A DNA stretch of 64,000 nucleotides from Pistricoccus aurantiacus. GTDB taxonomy: Bacteria; Pseudomonadota; Gammaproteobacteria; Pseudomonadales; Halomonadaceae. Positions 9,090 through 18,490 of this stretch are shown here, one piece after another (within the stretch, counting starts at the first letter, position 1; every line of letters begins with the position of its first letter). The translations under genes were made by a program, and so were the position numbers. The notes beneath the pieces are model-generated. The model was not told where the DNA came from and made no database searches. It was given only the letters and a program-made list of their open reading frames with translations. Location of the stretch: the NCBI RefSeq assembly GCF_007954585.1, contig NZ_CP042382.1, forward strand, positions 2,914,001 through 2,978,000. The letters run 5' to 3'.

Positions 9090-10435
9090 TGGTCTCCTTC
9101 GAGCATTGGACGCTTAGTGAATCTGCTTTCTGGATAGGGGCGCTTGAGCAAGGACCAGCAGGCCACGATCAGCGCCAGATAGCCGCTGTAGGTACGCACA
9201 TCGCGAAACATGCTCTGGCTCAAGCCAAAGCCCAGGAACATCAGCACCACCAGCACCCCGGCCAGGGCGAGCGCCTTGCGCTGCGGCGTCGCATCCCTGA
9301 GATGACGTGCGAAAAGCACCAGCGGCACTGCATAGAAGGCCGCCAGCAGTACCACGCCGACCAGACCGCGCCGAGCGGCAGTATCCAGCCATTCGTTATG
9401 CAGCTGATAGCCCAGAAACTGATCCTGCACATTGGCATCCATGAGGCCGCTGTCGATCAAGCGATCCAGCACCGGGCGCATGGCGCCCTCTCCCCAGCCA
9501 AACAGCGGTTTTTCCAGAAACAGCCGAATCGCGTTCTGCCACATATCGATACGCGCGCCGATCGAGGTCTTCACCACCCCTTCATTGAAAAAGCGCTCCA
9601 GGTTGTTGTAAAGCTCCCATAAACGAGGATAGGCGAAACTCAGCGCCCAGCCGATCACCAGCACGCTCAGCAGTATCAGGCTCCAGCGCTGCCAGGCTGC
9701 CAGGGTTTGCCAGCCCCGCTGCAGCAGCGATCGATACATCCAGCCGATCAGCGCCAGCGCCACCGGCAAGGTAATCCAACCGCCTCGGGTGCCGGATAAC
9801 AGCGACGCCAAGAGTCCGCTACCCGTGGCCAGCAGCGAGAACACCACGTACCAGCGCGGCGGCTCGGCGTACTTGTGGCAAAGGCGCAGCGCGTTGACCA
9901 GGGCCAATACGCCAAGCAGCAAGGAAAGGTTGCCGAAGGGAATGGCGTTGATATCGTTATCCGCCCGGTTGAAGCCGTTGATCCAGCGCTCGTCGAAGGC
10001 GATGGTGCCCGCTCCCAGAGCGCCGAGAATCACTCCGCCCCACAGCCATTTCGCCCGCATGGGTCGCGCTCGCCAGGCTATCAGGATCACCCCGGCGGCG
10101 AATGGCCACCAGGGCAGCGAAGGCGTGGTCTGATGGCCGATCGGCGCGCCGCTGCGCCAGGCGTCGAGAACCTGATTGAGCCCCACCAGGGCCAGCATGA
10201 CCAGCCAGGCGGCGTCTTCACGGTCCAGGGGAAGCCGACGAACGGTCGGCAGCATGGCAAAAAGCGCCAGAACCAGAGCGGCAACGGCCCAGATGCCATA
10301 GCCCAACGGCAGCGTGACCAGACTTGCCAAGAACGCGAACAGCACCGCACCTTGCCAGGGAGCAAGCGATGCCATGGGGCTTGAGCGCATAAGGGTGACA
10401 TTCCTCGACGGTCGATAGGCGCTTGAGGCGGTCAT
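9086..10435 (-). CDS. O-antigen ligase / Wzy-type polymerase
   Basis: A 449-residue integral membrane protein with about a dozen hydrophobic segments and a large periplasmic loop containing GARIDMWQNAIRLFLEKPLFGWGEG and LHNEWLDTAARRGLVG, the pattern of the Wzy_C (O-antigen ligase) superfamily. Such proteins transfer or polymerise lipid-linked glycans at the periplasmic face; whether this one is a ligase or a polymerase cannot be settled by sequence. A second, different polymerase candidate lies at 17340-18461. The start could also be a Met at 10390. It sits six bases after cysQ. Confidence 0.83.
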   Translation of the reverse strand: MTASSAYRPSRNVTLMRSSPMASLAPWQGAVLFAFLASLVTLPLGYGIWAVAALVLALFAMLPTVRRLPLDREDAAWLVMLALVGLNQVLDAWRSGAPIGHQTTPSLPWWPFAAGVILIAWRARPMRAKWLWGGVILGALGAGTIAFDERWINGFNRADNDINAIPFGNLSLLLGVLALVNALRLCHKYAEPPRWYVVFSLLATGSGLLASLLSGTRGGWITLPVALALIGWMYRSLLQRGWQTLAAWQRWSLILLSVLVIGWALSFAYPRLWELYNNLERFFNEGVVKTSIGARIDMWQNAIRLFLEKPLFGWGEGAMRPVLDRLIDSGLMDANVQDQFLGYQLHNEWLDTAARRGLVGVVLLAAFYAVPLVLFARHLRDATPQRKALALAGVLVVLMFLGFGLSQSMFRDVRTYSGYLALIVACWSLLKRPYPESRFTKRPMLEGDQ

Positions 10436-10441
10436 CCTAGC

Positions 10442-11275
10442 TTACGTGAGCGCGGTGGCAAGCGCTTGTTGCCACCTGGGGTCTCGTTGAGTGCAGACGA
10501 TAAAGAAAGGATTCAGAAGACTGTCTTGCTGATTGTAACGCAGCGGCTTCAGGGAATGCGCCTCCAGCACCTCGCCGCCGGCGGCGACAACCACTGCCTG
10601 GGCAGCGGCGGAATCCCATTCGCTGGTGGGCGCCAGACGCGGATAGAGATCCGCACTGCCTTCCGCCACCAGGCAGAATTTCAGCGAGCTGCCCATGGAA
10701 ATCCGCGAGTGAGCCGGCAGCGCGGCACAGAAGGCCTTGAGCTTGGGTTGGCCATGAGAACGGCTGCCGGCGACCCGCCAGGGCTTGTGATCCGGATCCG
10801 GCAGTTGACTCACCGTAATGCGTCTCTGCTTGTCGCCTTCGCATTTGAAAGCGCCCTCGTCCACCTGCCCCCACCAGGTAATACCGTCCTCGCCCAGGGC
10901 CGGCGCATGGACGATGCCGAATACCGGCACGCCATCATCCACCAGGGCCACATTAAGCGTGAACTCATCGTTGCGCTTGATGAATTCCTTGGTGCCATCC
11001 AGCGGGTCCACCAGCCAATACCGCTTCCAGCGCTGTCGCGTCGCATAGGAAACCGGCTCGGACTCCTCGGAGAGTACCGGCGTATCGGGAAACAGGGAAT
11101 TCAACAGCGCCAGCAGCGCATGATGGGAAGCCATGTCCGCTTGCGTGAGCGGGCTCTGGTCGTCCTTGAGCTCGACATCGAATCCCTGACGATAGATATC
11201 CATTACCCGACGCCCCGCGGCGATCACGCCATCGATCAGACGATCGCGCAACGCGTCGCTTGATTCGTCACTCAC
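10442..11275 (-). CDS. cysQ: 3'(2'),5'-bisphosphate nucleotidase CysQ
   Basis: A 277-residue inositol-monophosphatase-fold enzyme that removes a phosphate from 3'-phosphoadenosine 5'-phosphate, a by-product of sulfate assimilation. Visible metal-site motifs are LSEESEPV, WLVDPLDGTKEFIKRN and the C-terminal WDSAAAQAVVVAAGGEV. It begins at a GTG immediately after the upstream small membrane-protein gene. CysQ is a housekeeping enzyme, so its place inside the polysaccharide run may mark the ancestral chromosome around the locus or a link to sulfated sugar metabolism; the latter is only a guess. Confidence 0.93.
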   Translation of the reverse strand: MSDESSDALRDRLIDGVIAAGRRVMDIYRQGFDVELKDDQSPLTQADMASHHALLALLNSLFPDTPVLSEESEPVSYATRQRWKRYWLVDPLDGTKEFIKRNDEFTLNVALVDDGVPVFGIVHAPALGEDGITWWGQVDEGAFKCEGDKQRRITVSQLPDPDHKPWRVAGSRSHGQPKLKAFCAALPAHSRISMGSSLKFCLVAEGSADLYPRLAPTSEWDSAAAQAVVVAAGGEVLEAHSLKPLRYNQQDSLLNPFFIVCTQRDPRWQQALATALT

Positions 11276-11284
11276 CTGCAGGCC

Positions 11285-11632
11285 TCAGGCTTCATCATCG
11301 ACCACCCTAATCTCACGCAATGAAACGCCATGCTTCCAAGCCAGCCGAATCACCTCAGCACGGCTTTCCATCACCGCTAGACGCCGAATTGCCAGACGCC
11401 GGCGTAGAAACAACACTTCAATGAAGCCCCAGCATAGAAGAAAAGTCGGCAGAATCCACCACCACTGCCAGTCTTCATTGAACAGCGCCACCGTTCCCAG
11501 CACGAACGGCGACAGAAACGCGCCCAGCCAGGCCTGATGAAGCCCTAGGAACCGATTATTGTGAAGCATTTGCGACTGTAGTTTCTTGGGAGACCGGGCA
11601 ACGGGAAGCGGCATTGTGGCCATAGTGCTCAT
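11285..11632 (-). CDS. Small hypothetical membrane protein
   Basis: A 115-residue protein with a polar N-terminus, two hydrophobic segments (AWLGAFLSPFVLGTVALF and WWWILPTFLLCWGFIEVLF) and a basic, charged C-terminal tail that should be cytoplasmic. I do not recognise a family. It ends ten bases before the cysQ start, so the two may be co-transcribed. About 215 bases of AT-rich sequence separate it from the divergent toxin-antitoxin pair and should contain both promoters. Confidence 0.6.
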   Translation of the reverse strand: MSTMATMPLPVARSPKKLQSQMLHNNRFLGLHQAWLGAFLSPFVLGTVALFNEDWQWWWILPTFLLCWGFIEVLFLRRRLAIRRLAVMESRAEVIRLAWKHGVSLREIRVVDDEA

Positions 11633-11805
11633 CGTAAAATTCCAAACGATTTATATGGCAACAATAATAAATGAAAATCTAGATATCTAATACCCTTTAA
11701 AGAAAGGCAACGATTGACTTATTCAGGCTATTGGCTGAAACAGCATCAACGTCAGCAAATGTGCCTAAATGAATTCCTGTCTACCTACCTGCCTACTGAA
11801 AACAA

Positions 11806-11824
11806 TGTACACTTTACTTGTACA
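11806..11824. promoter_or_regulatory. Candidate operator of the phd/vapC pair
   Basis: Two copies of the palindrome TGTACA separated by seven bases, 25 bases before the antitoxin start. Antitoxins of this kind usually bind paired palindromes in their own promoter, so this is the likely autoregulatory site. Confidence 0.55.
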
Positions 11825-11848
11825 CCCTAGAGATAACGGATAACGACG

Positions 11849-12085
11849 ATGCAAAAGACCAGCGTGCGTGAAACCCGCGAAAAGCTCTCCAGCCTTCTGG
11901 ATGCCGTGGCAGCGGGAGAGGAAATCATCATTCTGCGACGCGGCAAGCCAGCCGCGAAACTGGTACCGGCGACAGTCAAGGAAGTGCATTTTCCTGACCG
12001 TAGCCAATTACGTCGTGAATTGCCCCCCGCCAAGGAAACCTCTGCTGAACTGGTTCGAACCCTACGCGACGAGGAGCGTTATTAA
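11849..12085 (+). CDS. Phd/YefM-family antitoxin
   Basis: A 78-residue protein whose N-terminal half (SVRETREKLSSLLDAVAAGE, then IILRRGKPAAKLVP) is the characteristic Phd/YefM DNA-binding fold. The C-terminal 30 residues are charged and would wrap around the toxin. It is directly followed, without any gap, by a PIN-domain gene, giving the usual antitoxin-toxin order. Paired TGTACA palindromes upstream probably form its operator. VapB would be an equally used name because the partner is VapC-like. Confidence 0.88.
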   Translation: MQKTSVRETREKLSSLLDAVAAGEEIIILRRGKPAAKLVPATVKEVHFPDRSQLRRELPPAKETSAELVRTLRDEERY

Positions 12086-12514
12086 GTGCTTTATATCGAT
12101 ACCAGTGCGCTGCTGCCCTACTATCGTCAGGAATCCAGCAGTGCGGCAGTGCAGAATTTACTTTTCGCTCAGACACAGCCCGTTCTCATCAGCCCGCTTA
12201 CCGAGGTCGAGCTAGCCTCGGCACTGGCGCGCTGGGTAAGGACAAAAGAACTGACCGAGCCACAGGCCAACCGCATTGAAAGCGCATTTCAAGAAGATAT
12301 CGCGGCAGGACGGTTTGAAATATGCCAGCTTGGCTCCCGCCATTACCAGCGTGCCAGACATTGGCTGCTGACTCGCAAAACCGCATTACGAACGCTGGAT
12401 GCCCTGCACATGGCATGTGCGGAAACTCATCAGGCAACGTTGGTCACGCAAGACGAGGCCTTGATGAAAGCAGCGACATATTTTGGGCTCGATGCACAAC
12501 CCGCCAAGGAATAG
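12086..12514 (+). CDS. vapC: PIN-domain ribonuclease toxin VapC
   Basis: A 142-residue PIN-domain protein starting at GTG right after the antitoxin stop, with GAGGAG about 10 bases upstream inside the antitoxin gene. The acidic residues expected to hold Mg2+ are visible: Asp5 in YIDTSALLPYY, Glu in LTEVELASALAR, Asp in RTLDALHMACAE and Asp in LVTQDEALMKAA. Family members cut tRNA or rRNA when freed from the antitoxin. All four acidic positions are present, so it appears intact. Confidence 0.9.
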   Translation: MLYIDTSALLPYYRQESSSAAVQNLLFAQTQPVLISPLTEVELASALARWVRTKELTEPQANRIESAFQEDIAAGRFEICQLGSRHYQRARHWLLTRKTALRTLDALHMACAETHQATLVTQDEALMKAATYFGLDAQPAKE

Positions 12515-12563
12515 CCAAGCACAGCATATCGCCATTTAGCATGACACTCTCCCCATTTCATAA

Positions 12564-12631
12564 GCAACGGGCAACGGGCAACGGGCAACGGGCAACGGGC
12601 AACGGGCAACGGGCAACGGGCAACGGGCAAC
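12564..12631. repeat. Tandem heptanucleotide array
   Basis: Nine perfect head-to-tail copies of gcaacgg followed by a five-base partial copy. It lies 50 bases downstream of vapC and about 60 bases from the convergent Rpn-like gene. No spacers are present, so it is a simple-sequence tract prone to slippage. Confidence 0.97.
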
Positions 12632-12688
12632 AACATTGCTGCATTATTTCATTACTGCATCATAGCTACTTAAGCCCGACACCATCAG

Positions 12689-13597
12689 CTATTGGGTAAA
12701 CACCTCCCTCAGCGACTGCGCCTCCAACAGATTCTCGGCCCAGTGCTCCAGTTCCTCGGTGGTAGCGTTTTGCAAGCGCTGTTCCGTTGCTGACTCGAGC
12801 GGCCCGAAGCGGCGCTCCAGCAATTTTCTCAGTAAACCCTGCTCTCCTTGCTGAATGCCTTCTTGCCTACCTTCTTGCCTACCTTCTGTTCGTAAACGTT
12901 CTGCCAGTCCCGTCATTGCGGCGTTCTCCTGCGGATAACGGGATTCGTAATCAAAGCGTTCTGCCTCGCTCAATCCCGTGTAGATATCGACGAAATCCAG
13001 GTATTTGATCTGTTTCTCGACGTTCGGTTCGAGGGTCAGTAGCCCTTCGATCGCCCTGGCGTAGATCTCGACCTTTTTATCCGGCGGCCAACGCATGTTG
13101 GGCAGATTCAGGCGGGCCACCAGATTGTCACTTTCAAGGTACCGTTCGGCGGGCGTGGAAGCCAGCATGCAAGCCAGATAGTCGAAGCGTAGATAGTGGC
13201 GGCGCTCGCTGCCCAATACCAGATCACGCGGCAGCCCCGGATGCTCGCGCAGGAAGATGACCACTGGTACCACCCGCTCGGTAGCGAGCAGCTCCGCCAG
13301 ATCGAGGCAGTAATGGGCCAGACGATGAATGGAAAAGCGCCGTGACTGCGTCTCTTCCTCGAGCACGAACAACAAGGCTTCCCGACGTCCATCCGGCCAC
13401 TCCACCAGCAAGGGCACGTCCAGCTCGCGAAAGCGCTCTCCCAAGCGCTCCTTGAGCTGTTCCTGGCGTAGAGGCGTGATTGTCACACTGGCATCAATCT
13501 CCGCTGCCTCTTCCTCGGCGAAGAACGCCAGCGCCTGGCGCGGATAGTCGAGAATCAGATTCTTGAAATTCTGATCATGGCTGAGATTACGGGACAT
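12689..13597 (-). CDS. PDDEXK-like / Rpn-family protein with C-terminal DUF4351-type region
   Basis: A 302-residue protein. The N-terminal portion (HDQNFKNLILDYPRQALAFF, then LLVEWPDGRREALLFVLEEETQ and FSIHRLAHYCLDLAELL) has the layout of Rpn/YhgA-like and related PD-(D/E)XK nucleases, with the ExE core embedded in VLEEETQ. A short stretch of EGRQEGRQEGIQQGEQG repeats links to a C-terminal domain (LLRKLLERRFGPL) like DUF4351. Relatives are transposase-associated nucleases that promote recombination. The activity of this copy is unproven. It stands alone between VapBC and the wbpP-like epimerase. Confidence 0.75.
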   Translation of the reverse strand: MSRNLSHDQNFKNLILDYPRQALAFFAEEEAAEIDASVTITPLRQEQLKERLGERFRELDVPLLVEWPDGRREALLFVLEEETQSRRFSIHRLAHYCLDLAELLATERVVPVVIFLREHPGLPRDLVLGSERRHYLRFDYLACMLASTPAERYLESDNLVARLNLPNMRWPPDKKVEIYARAIEGLLTLEPNVEKQIKYLDFVDIYTGLSEAERFDYESRYPQENAAMTGLAERLRTEGRQEGRQEGIQQGEQGLLRKLLERRFGPLESATEQRLQNATTEELEHWAENLLEAQSLREVFTQ

Positions 13598-13702
13598 GGC
13601 GTGCCTTTAATGAAGCTGAAGACTCGTCATTGTGCCTTTTTTACTTAGAATACGAATCGGTTACGATCATTTCTTATGCAGCTTTTTAACTATGCAGGGG
13701 TT

Positions 13703-14755
13703 TTAGCCTTTACTTACTTTAACTGTATTGAAATGCTCGATATACCAAGGCATCGCCTCGCTGATGCCCTGCTTGACCTCGTGGCTCGGGGTATAGCCCA
13801 ACAGCCTGGACGCCTTACTGATATCCGCCTGGGAGTGGCGTACATCACCGGGGCGGAAATCCCGATAGATCGGATCACGAGCGTATTCAACCCCTTGCTC
13901 CGCCAAAGCGGTGCGCAGGTAATCGAACAACTGATTCAAGGACGTCCGCGCATTGACCGCCACGTTATACACTTGGCCTTGAGCGTCGCCTTCTGCAAGC
14001 GCCGCTAATAGATTGGTCTGCACCGCATTGTCGATAAAACAGAAATCCCGGCTGGTTTCTCCATCGCCGTTGATATACAGGGTTTCATCGGTGAGCATGG
14101 CCGCGGTCCACTTGGGAATCACCGCCGCGTAGGCGCCATCCGGGTCCTGGCGCGGTCCGAACACATTGAAGTAGCGCAGCCCCACGCTCTTGAAGTCATA
14201 GGCCCGGGCGAAGACATCCGCGTACAGCTCATTGACATACTTGGTCACCGCATAAGGCGAGAGCGGTTTGCCGATGATGTCCTCTTCCTTGGGTAGTCCC
14301 GGATGATCGCCGTAGGTGGAACTCGAGGCCGCATAGACGAAGCTTGTCACCCCGGCGTCCCGCGCCGCCACCAGCATGTTCAAATGGCCGGTACAGTTGG
14401 CCGCGTGGGTGGTCAAGGGGTCTTCCAGGGAGCGTGGCACCGATCCCAGCGCCGCCTGATGCAACACATGCGCCACCGGTTCGCCGTCCGGCATCAACGC
14501 TTTATGGCAATCCTCGAGATGACGGATATCGCCTTCGATAAACTGAAAGCGCTGCCACTGCTCAGGGCTGACCTGATCGCGTACTTCGTCCAGGTTGCGC
14601 TGGTAGCCGGTGGCGAAGTTATCCAGCCCCACCACGGATTGATCCAGCTTCAGCAGCGTTTCCAGCAGGTTGGAGCCGATAAAACCCGCGCAACCGGTGA
14701 CCAGCCAACGGCGAGGCGAGGCGACGAGTCTTGACTTGCAATCAGCGAAACTCAT
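13703..14755 (-). CDS. wbpP: UDP-GlcNAc / UDP-GlcNAcA C4 epimerase (WbpP/TviC type)
   Basis: A 350-residue extended SDR enzyme with NAD site [16 protein letters not shown], catalytic motif [10 protein letters not shown] and [12 protein letters not shown], and [18 protein letters not shown]. These are hallmarks of the WbpP/TviC/GnaB group, which epimerises UDP-GlcNAc and UDP-GlcNAcA at C4. The start has a good ribosome site (AAGGAG seven bases upstream). The gene follows the tviB-type dehydrogenase by 50 bases, so the pair should make UDP-GalNAcA for the surface polysaccharide. It is the last of the EpsG/AsnB/glycosyltransferase sub-cluster. Confidence 0.9.
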   Translation of the reverse strand: MSFADCKSRLVASPRRWLVTGCAGFIGSNLLETLLKLDQSVVGLDNFATGYQRNLDEVRDQVSPEQWQRFQFIEGDIRHLEDCHKALMPDGEPVAHVLHQAALGSVPRSLEDPLTTHAANCTGHLNMLVAARDAGVTSFVYAASSSTYGDHPGLPKEEDIIGKPLSPYAVTKYVNELYADVFARAYDFKSVGLRYFNVFGPRQDPDGAYAAVIPKWTAAMLTDETLYINGDGETSRDFCFIDNAVQTNLLAALAEGDAQGQVYNVAVNARTSLNQLFDYLRTALAEQGVEYARDPIYRDFRPGDVRHSQADISKASRLLGYTPSHEVKQGISEAMPWYIEHFNTVKVSKG

Positions 14756-14804
14756 GACTGCTCCTTGAACAAATAAAAAATGGTTTCATGAAAATCCCCG
14801 ATCG

Positions 14805-16082
14805 CTACAGGCGCAGATCGACCTGATCCTTGGGCAGCACATATTTCAGATCGTACAGCACGTGCTCGGCCTTTCCCCAGCGGTGAATACGCTCGACGCC
14901 CAGCTCATGAAACTCCCGGTGCCCTACGGCAAGAATCATCCCGTCATAGACGCCGTCCTGGGGCTCATCGACCAGCTGAACACCATACTCGCGCTCGGCT
15001 TGCTGGGGGTCGACCTGGGGATCGAACACCTCCACCTCGACGCCGTATTCCGCCAGCTCGCTCAGGATATCCACCACCCGGGTGTTGCGCAGATCCGGGC
15101 AGTTTTCCTTGAAGGTCAGCCCCATCACCAGCACCCGCGCGCCGTTGACGTGAATGCGCCGCTTGACCATCTGCTTGACCAGCTGGCTGGCGACATAGGC
15201 GCCCATGCCGTCGTTGATACGCCGCCCGGCGAGAATAACCTCCGGGTGGTAGCCCACCTGCTGGGCCCGGTGGGTCAGGTAGTAGGGATCGACGCCGATG
15301 CAGTGGCCTCCCACCAGACCAGGACGAAACGGCAAAAAATTCCACTTGGTACCGGCGGCTTCCAGCACCTCCTGAGTATCCAGCCCCAGCCGCTCAAAGA
15401 TCACCGCCAGCTCGTTGATCAAAGCGATATTGAGATCGCGCTGGGTATTCTCGATCACCTTGGCAGCCTCGGCCACGGCGATGGAACTGGCCAGATGGGT
15501 GCCTGCGGTAATCACCCGGCGATACAACTCGTCGACGAAGGTTGCGATTTCCGGCGTGGAACCGGAGGTGACCTTCTTGATCGAGGTAACCCGATGCTCC
15601 TTGTCGCCGGGGTTGATGCGCTCCGGGCTGTAGCCCGCGAAGAAGTCCCGGTTGAAGACCAGGCCGGACACCCGCTCGATTACCGGAATGCAGTCGCCTT
15701 CCGTTGCCCCGGGATACACGGTGGACTCATAGATCACCACATCGCCCTTGCCGATCACTTGGCCCAGGGTTTCGCTGGCTTTCAACAGCGGCGTCAGATC
15801 CGGTTGCCGGCCCGCATCGATCGGCGTGGGCACGGTCACGATATAGACATTGCACTCGCGCAGCGCCTCGAGGGAATCGGTGAACATCAGTTGCCCGGCT
15901 TCGGCCAACAATTCCGGCTCTACCTCGAGGGTGTGGTCGACCCCATCGCGCAGTGCCTGGATACGACGCGAATCGATATCGAACCCCAGGGTGGGCATCA
16001 CCTTACCGAACTCCACTGCCAAGGGCAGCCCCACATAGCCCAGGCCAATCACGCCCAGGCGCACGTCTTGCATACGGCGCAT
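14805..16082 (-). CDS. tviB: UDP-GlcNAc/UDP-GalNAc 6-dehydrogenase (TviB/WbpO type)
   Basis: A 425-residue nucleotide-sugar dehydrogenase from the ATG at 16082. The open frame extends upstream to 16547, but that part overlaps the preceding glycosyltransferase and does not resemble the family. NAD site [16 protein letters not shown], motif [10 protein letters not shown], and active-site cysteine in [16 protein letters not shown] match the TviB/WbpO/VipA group. It should oxidise UDP-GlcNAc (or UDP-GalNAc) to the uronic acid. With the downstream WbpP-like epimerase it supplies UDP-GalNAcA. Length equals TviB. Confidence 0.9.
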   Translation of the reverse strand: MRRMQDVRLGVIGLGYVGLPLAVEFGKVMPTLGFDIDSRRIQALRDGVDHTLEVEPELLAEAGQLMFTDSLEALRECNVYIVTVPTPIDAGRQPDLTPLLKASETLGQVIGKGDVVIYESTVYPGATEGDCIPVIERVSGLVFNRDFFAGYSPERINPGDKEHRVTSIKKVTSGSTPEIATFVDELYRRVITAGTHLASSIAVAEAAKVIENTQRDLNIALINELAVIFERLGLDTQEVLEAAGTKWNFLPFRPGLVGGHCIGVDPYYLTHRAQQVGYHPEVILAGRRINDGMGAYVASQLVKQMVKRRIHVNGARVLVMGLTFKENCPDLRNTRVVDILSELAEYGVEVEVFDPQVDPQQAEREYGVQLVDEPQDGVYDGMILAVGHREFHELGVERIHRWGKAEHVLYDLKYVLPKDQVDLRL

Positions 16083-16135
16083 AAAGGATTTTCTCGTTGA
16101 AGGATGAGTTAGCGAATCGCTGATGAGGAAACGGG

Positions 16136-17305
16136 CTAGCGAGAGGCGTGACGAGCCGGGGAGCGCTGGGACAGCGACGACTCCAGACAGTTCATGGCCG
16201 CCTGGATCACGATGCGCTCGTCGAACTCCGCCTCGATGCGCTGCCGGGCGGCCTTGCCTGCCTGCTCCAGGCTGGAGAAAGGCATCTCGAGGCATTCCCG
16301 CATGCAGGCGGCCAGGGAATCCGCACTTTTGACCTCGCACAGCCAGCCGGTTTCGCCGGCGACAATGGCGTGCCGACAGCCGGGCACATCCGAGACGATG
16401 GCCGGACGACCCATGGAAGCAGCCTCCAGCACGGTACGCGGCATGCCCTCCCGATAGGAAGGCAAGACCAGCACGTGGCTTTGTCTTAGCCAGTCGCGGA
16501 TATTCTCCTGCTCGCCCAGATACTCGATCACGCCCTGGGCCTGCCACTCGGCCACCTCGTCCTGATGGATAGCGGTACGGTTGCTGCTGCCGTGCGGGCC
16601 GATCAACAGAAAGCGCGCCGAGGGGGAATCCTCGTGTACCTGTTGGGCGGCCTGCACATATTCTCGCACGCCCTTGTCCCCCAGCAGCCGCGCGATCATC
16701 ACGAAGGTAAAGGGCGTGGACTCGGGCAACGGCGCAAAGGCAAAGCGCTGCGTATCCATGCCGGAACCGGGCAGCACCACTGTGGGGGTATCGCGCAGCA
16801 GACCATAGCGCTGAAACAGGTCGTGGTCTTCGCGGTTCTGGAAGAACACGCAGCGCGCCCCACGGTTGGCGAAACCGTAAAGCGAACGTACCCGGCGAAA
16901 CAGCCAGGTGTCGTGCAGGAAGGCCGTGCCCAGCCCGGACACATTGTTGGCATAGGGAATATTCAAGGCCCGGCAGGCCAGCCCGGAATAGATATTGGCC
17001 TTGACAGTAAAGTTGAAGACAAACGCCGGCGAAAGCCGGCGCAGGCTGCGCAATAGATGCGTGAAGCTCCGCCCTTCGCTCAACGGGCTGGTGCTCTTGC
17101 CCTCAAGCGCCAACGGTATATGCTCGACACCCAGTTCCTCCACCAGACGCCGGGAATATGCATCCGTCGGCGCCAGCACGATCACCCGATACCCGGCATT
17201 GCGCAGGGCCTCGACGGTGCCGCGGCGGAAGTTATAGAAATACCAGGAGGTATTGGAGACCATGACAACTGTCAAGGTCGCCTGCGATTGGACACTAGAA
17301 GGCAT
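16136..17305 (-). CDS. GT4-family glycosyltransferase
   Basis: A 389-residue GT-B glycosyltransferase. The N-terminal domain opens with [26 protein letters not shown], the C-terminal domain has [18 protein letters not shown] and the donor-binding segment [28 protein letters not shown]. It resembles PglA/WbpT-like enzymes that add hexosamine or uronic acid units to polyprenyl-linked oligosaccharides. The exact donor cannot be read from sequence. It lies 53 bases before the tviB-type gene and 35 bases after the EpsG-like gene, in one transcriptional unit. Confidence 0.88.
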   Translation of the reverse strand: MPSSVQSQATLTVVMVSNTSWYFYNFRRGTVEALRNAGYRVIVLAPTDAYSRRLVEELGVEHIPLALEGKSTSPLSEGRSFTHLLRSLRRLSPAFVFNFTVKANIYSGLACRALNIPYANNVSGLGTAFLHDTWLFRRVRSLYGFANRGARCVFFQNREDHDLFQRYGLLRDTPTVVLPGSGMDTQRFAFAPLPESTPFTFVMIARLLGDKGVREYVQAAQQVHEDSPSARFLLIGPHGSSNRTAIHQDEVAEWQAQGVIEYLGEQENIRDWLRQSHVLVLPSYREGMPRTVLEAASMGRPAIVSDVPGCRHAIVAGETGWLCEVKSADSLAACMRECLEMPFSSLEQAGKAARQRIEAEFDERIVIQAAMNCLESSLSQRSPARHASR

Positions 17306-17339
17306 AACGATATTAACCGTGAATAAAAATCAAATGGTG

Positions 17340-18461
17340 CTATTGGCCAAGCAGGCTTTTCTTGCGAACGTTTTGCCAGTGCTGTACTAACCCGGTGTCA
17401 TAGGCCATGCACACCACATACACCACCAAGAAAGGAAAGCGATAGCGGGCGGCGGTACCGTAGTTGAAAACTACCAGGCCATAAATCGTGAAGGCCCCTA
17501 GAAGGAATAATATCCAGAATAACGTTTTTTCACGATTCAATTCCCAGGCTTTTTTGGTCAGCCAAAGAAGAAATACACCTACCACGGCATTTTCGAATGA
17601 TTGTACTAGCTGAAGAATATTTTCCGCTTCCCAAGGCAGCGGTTTAATTAAAAAATATAAGGCACCAGTAATTCCATTCAATAAAAAATCACCAAACCCA
17701 CTGATCACTTCAATTTTTTCCGGGTCACCGCCATCTTCGGCAAACATCGCAATACGATAAAAATTGATTTGATCAATAGCCAGTGGATAAATAGCTATCA
17801 TCATCAATCCCAGCCCTACCAACAAGAAGAAAAAGCGCGAAGCCGAAAGTCCTTGACGCCCAACACCAAAAAATATGTATATACTTACAAATATCAGCAT
17901 TATAAAAACGTTTTGTGACTTAATTACCAGCAATGGAGATAAAAATAAAAACGCTAAAAAAAATTTATTTTTTATAACCATCAAAAAACCCAAAAGCATA
18001 AACACCACGACCAAAGTATCACGCAAGCTCAAAGATGTATAAAGAATCAAGCTAGGATACAATACTAAAAAGAGTAGTATTGAATGAGAAGCAATGCGCG
18101 CCCGCACCAGGCCAACAACACTAAATAAATAAATAAACTTATTGACAAACCCTAAGCTAACGATTGTATGCATGAAAGGCAAAGGAAATAAAGCTAATAC
18201 GGCAGAGGAAAAATTAATAGACAAAGTTCTATCCCATACCGAAAAATTTAACTCCCGCAAAGACTTTGTCACTTCCCAATAGCGAAATTGATCCGGCATA
18301 TAGCTTGCTGGAAATAACATATCATTAAGTAAAAACGGTACAATGCTAGAGGCAAACAATACCGTCGCCACATTAAAGTTAATCACCCCTCGCAAGTGAG
18401 CCATTAGCACCAGGGTGATACACACTAAAAAATTGGGAAAGTCCAGCCAAAAATCACTCAC
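17340..18461 (-). CDS. EpsG/Wzy-like polysaccharide polymerase membrane protein
   Basis: A 373-residue protein with roughly ten membrane segments, starting at GTG (AGG nine bases upstream). The pattern MPDQFRYWEVTKSL near the N-terminus, SLSLRDTLVVVFMLLGF and YGTAARYRFPFLVVYVV near the C-terminus is characteristic of EpsG-like O-unit polymerases, where the DxxxY and R...R residues recur. Base composition is distinctly AT-rich compared with its downstream neighbours, suggesting acquisition together with the glycosyltransferases upstream. It is the best candidate for the Wzy of the repeat unit; 9086-10435 could be the alternative. Confidence 0.75.
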   Translation of the reverse strand: MSDFWLDFPNFLVCITLVLMAHLRGVINFNVATVLFASSIVPFLLNDMLFPASYMPDQFRYWEVTKSLRELNFSVWDRTLSINFSSAVLALFPLPFMHTIVSLGFVNKFIYLFSVVGLVRARIASHSILLFLVLYPSLILYTSLSLRDTLVVVFMLLGFLMVIKNKFFLAFLFLSPLLVIKSQNVFIMLIFVSIYIFFGVGRQGLSASRFFFLLVGLGLMMIAIYPLAIDQINFYRIAMFAEDGGDPEKIEVISGFGDFLLNGITGALYFLIKPLPWEAENILQLVQSFENAVVGVFLLWLTKKAWELNREKTLFWILFLLGAFTIYGLVVFNYGTAARYRFPFLVVYVVCMAYDTGLVQHWQNVRKKSLLGQ

Positions 18462-18490
18462 GCAGTGAACCTAAATATTGTGTCAATAAA

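Noticed and set aside
12564-12631. Possible CRISPR array
   Set aside because: Seven-base units are directly adjacent with no spacers.
14862-16100. 412-codon plus-strand frame opposite the tviB-type gene
   Set aside because: Antisense shadow; the minus-strand dehydrogenase has all catalytic motifs, the plus frame none.
16083-16547. N-terminal extension of the tviB-type frame
   Set aside because: It overlaps the upstream glycosyltransferase and does not resemble any dehydrogenase N-terminus; the family start is at 16082.
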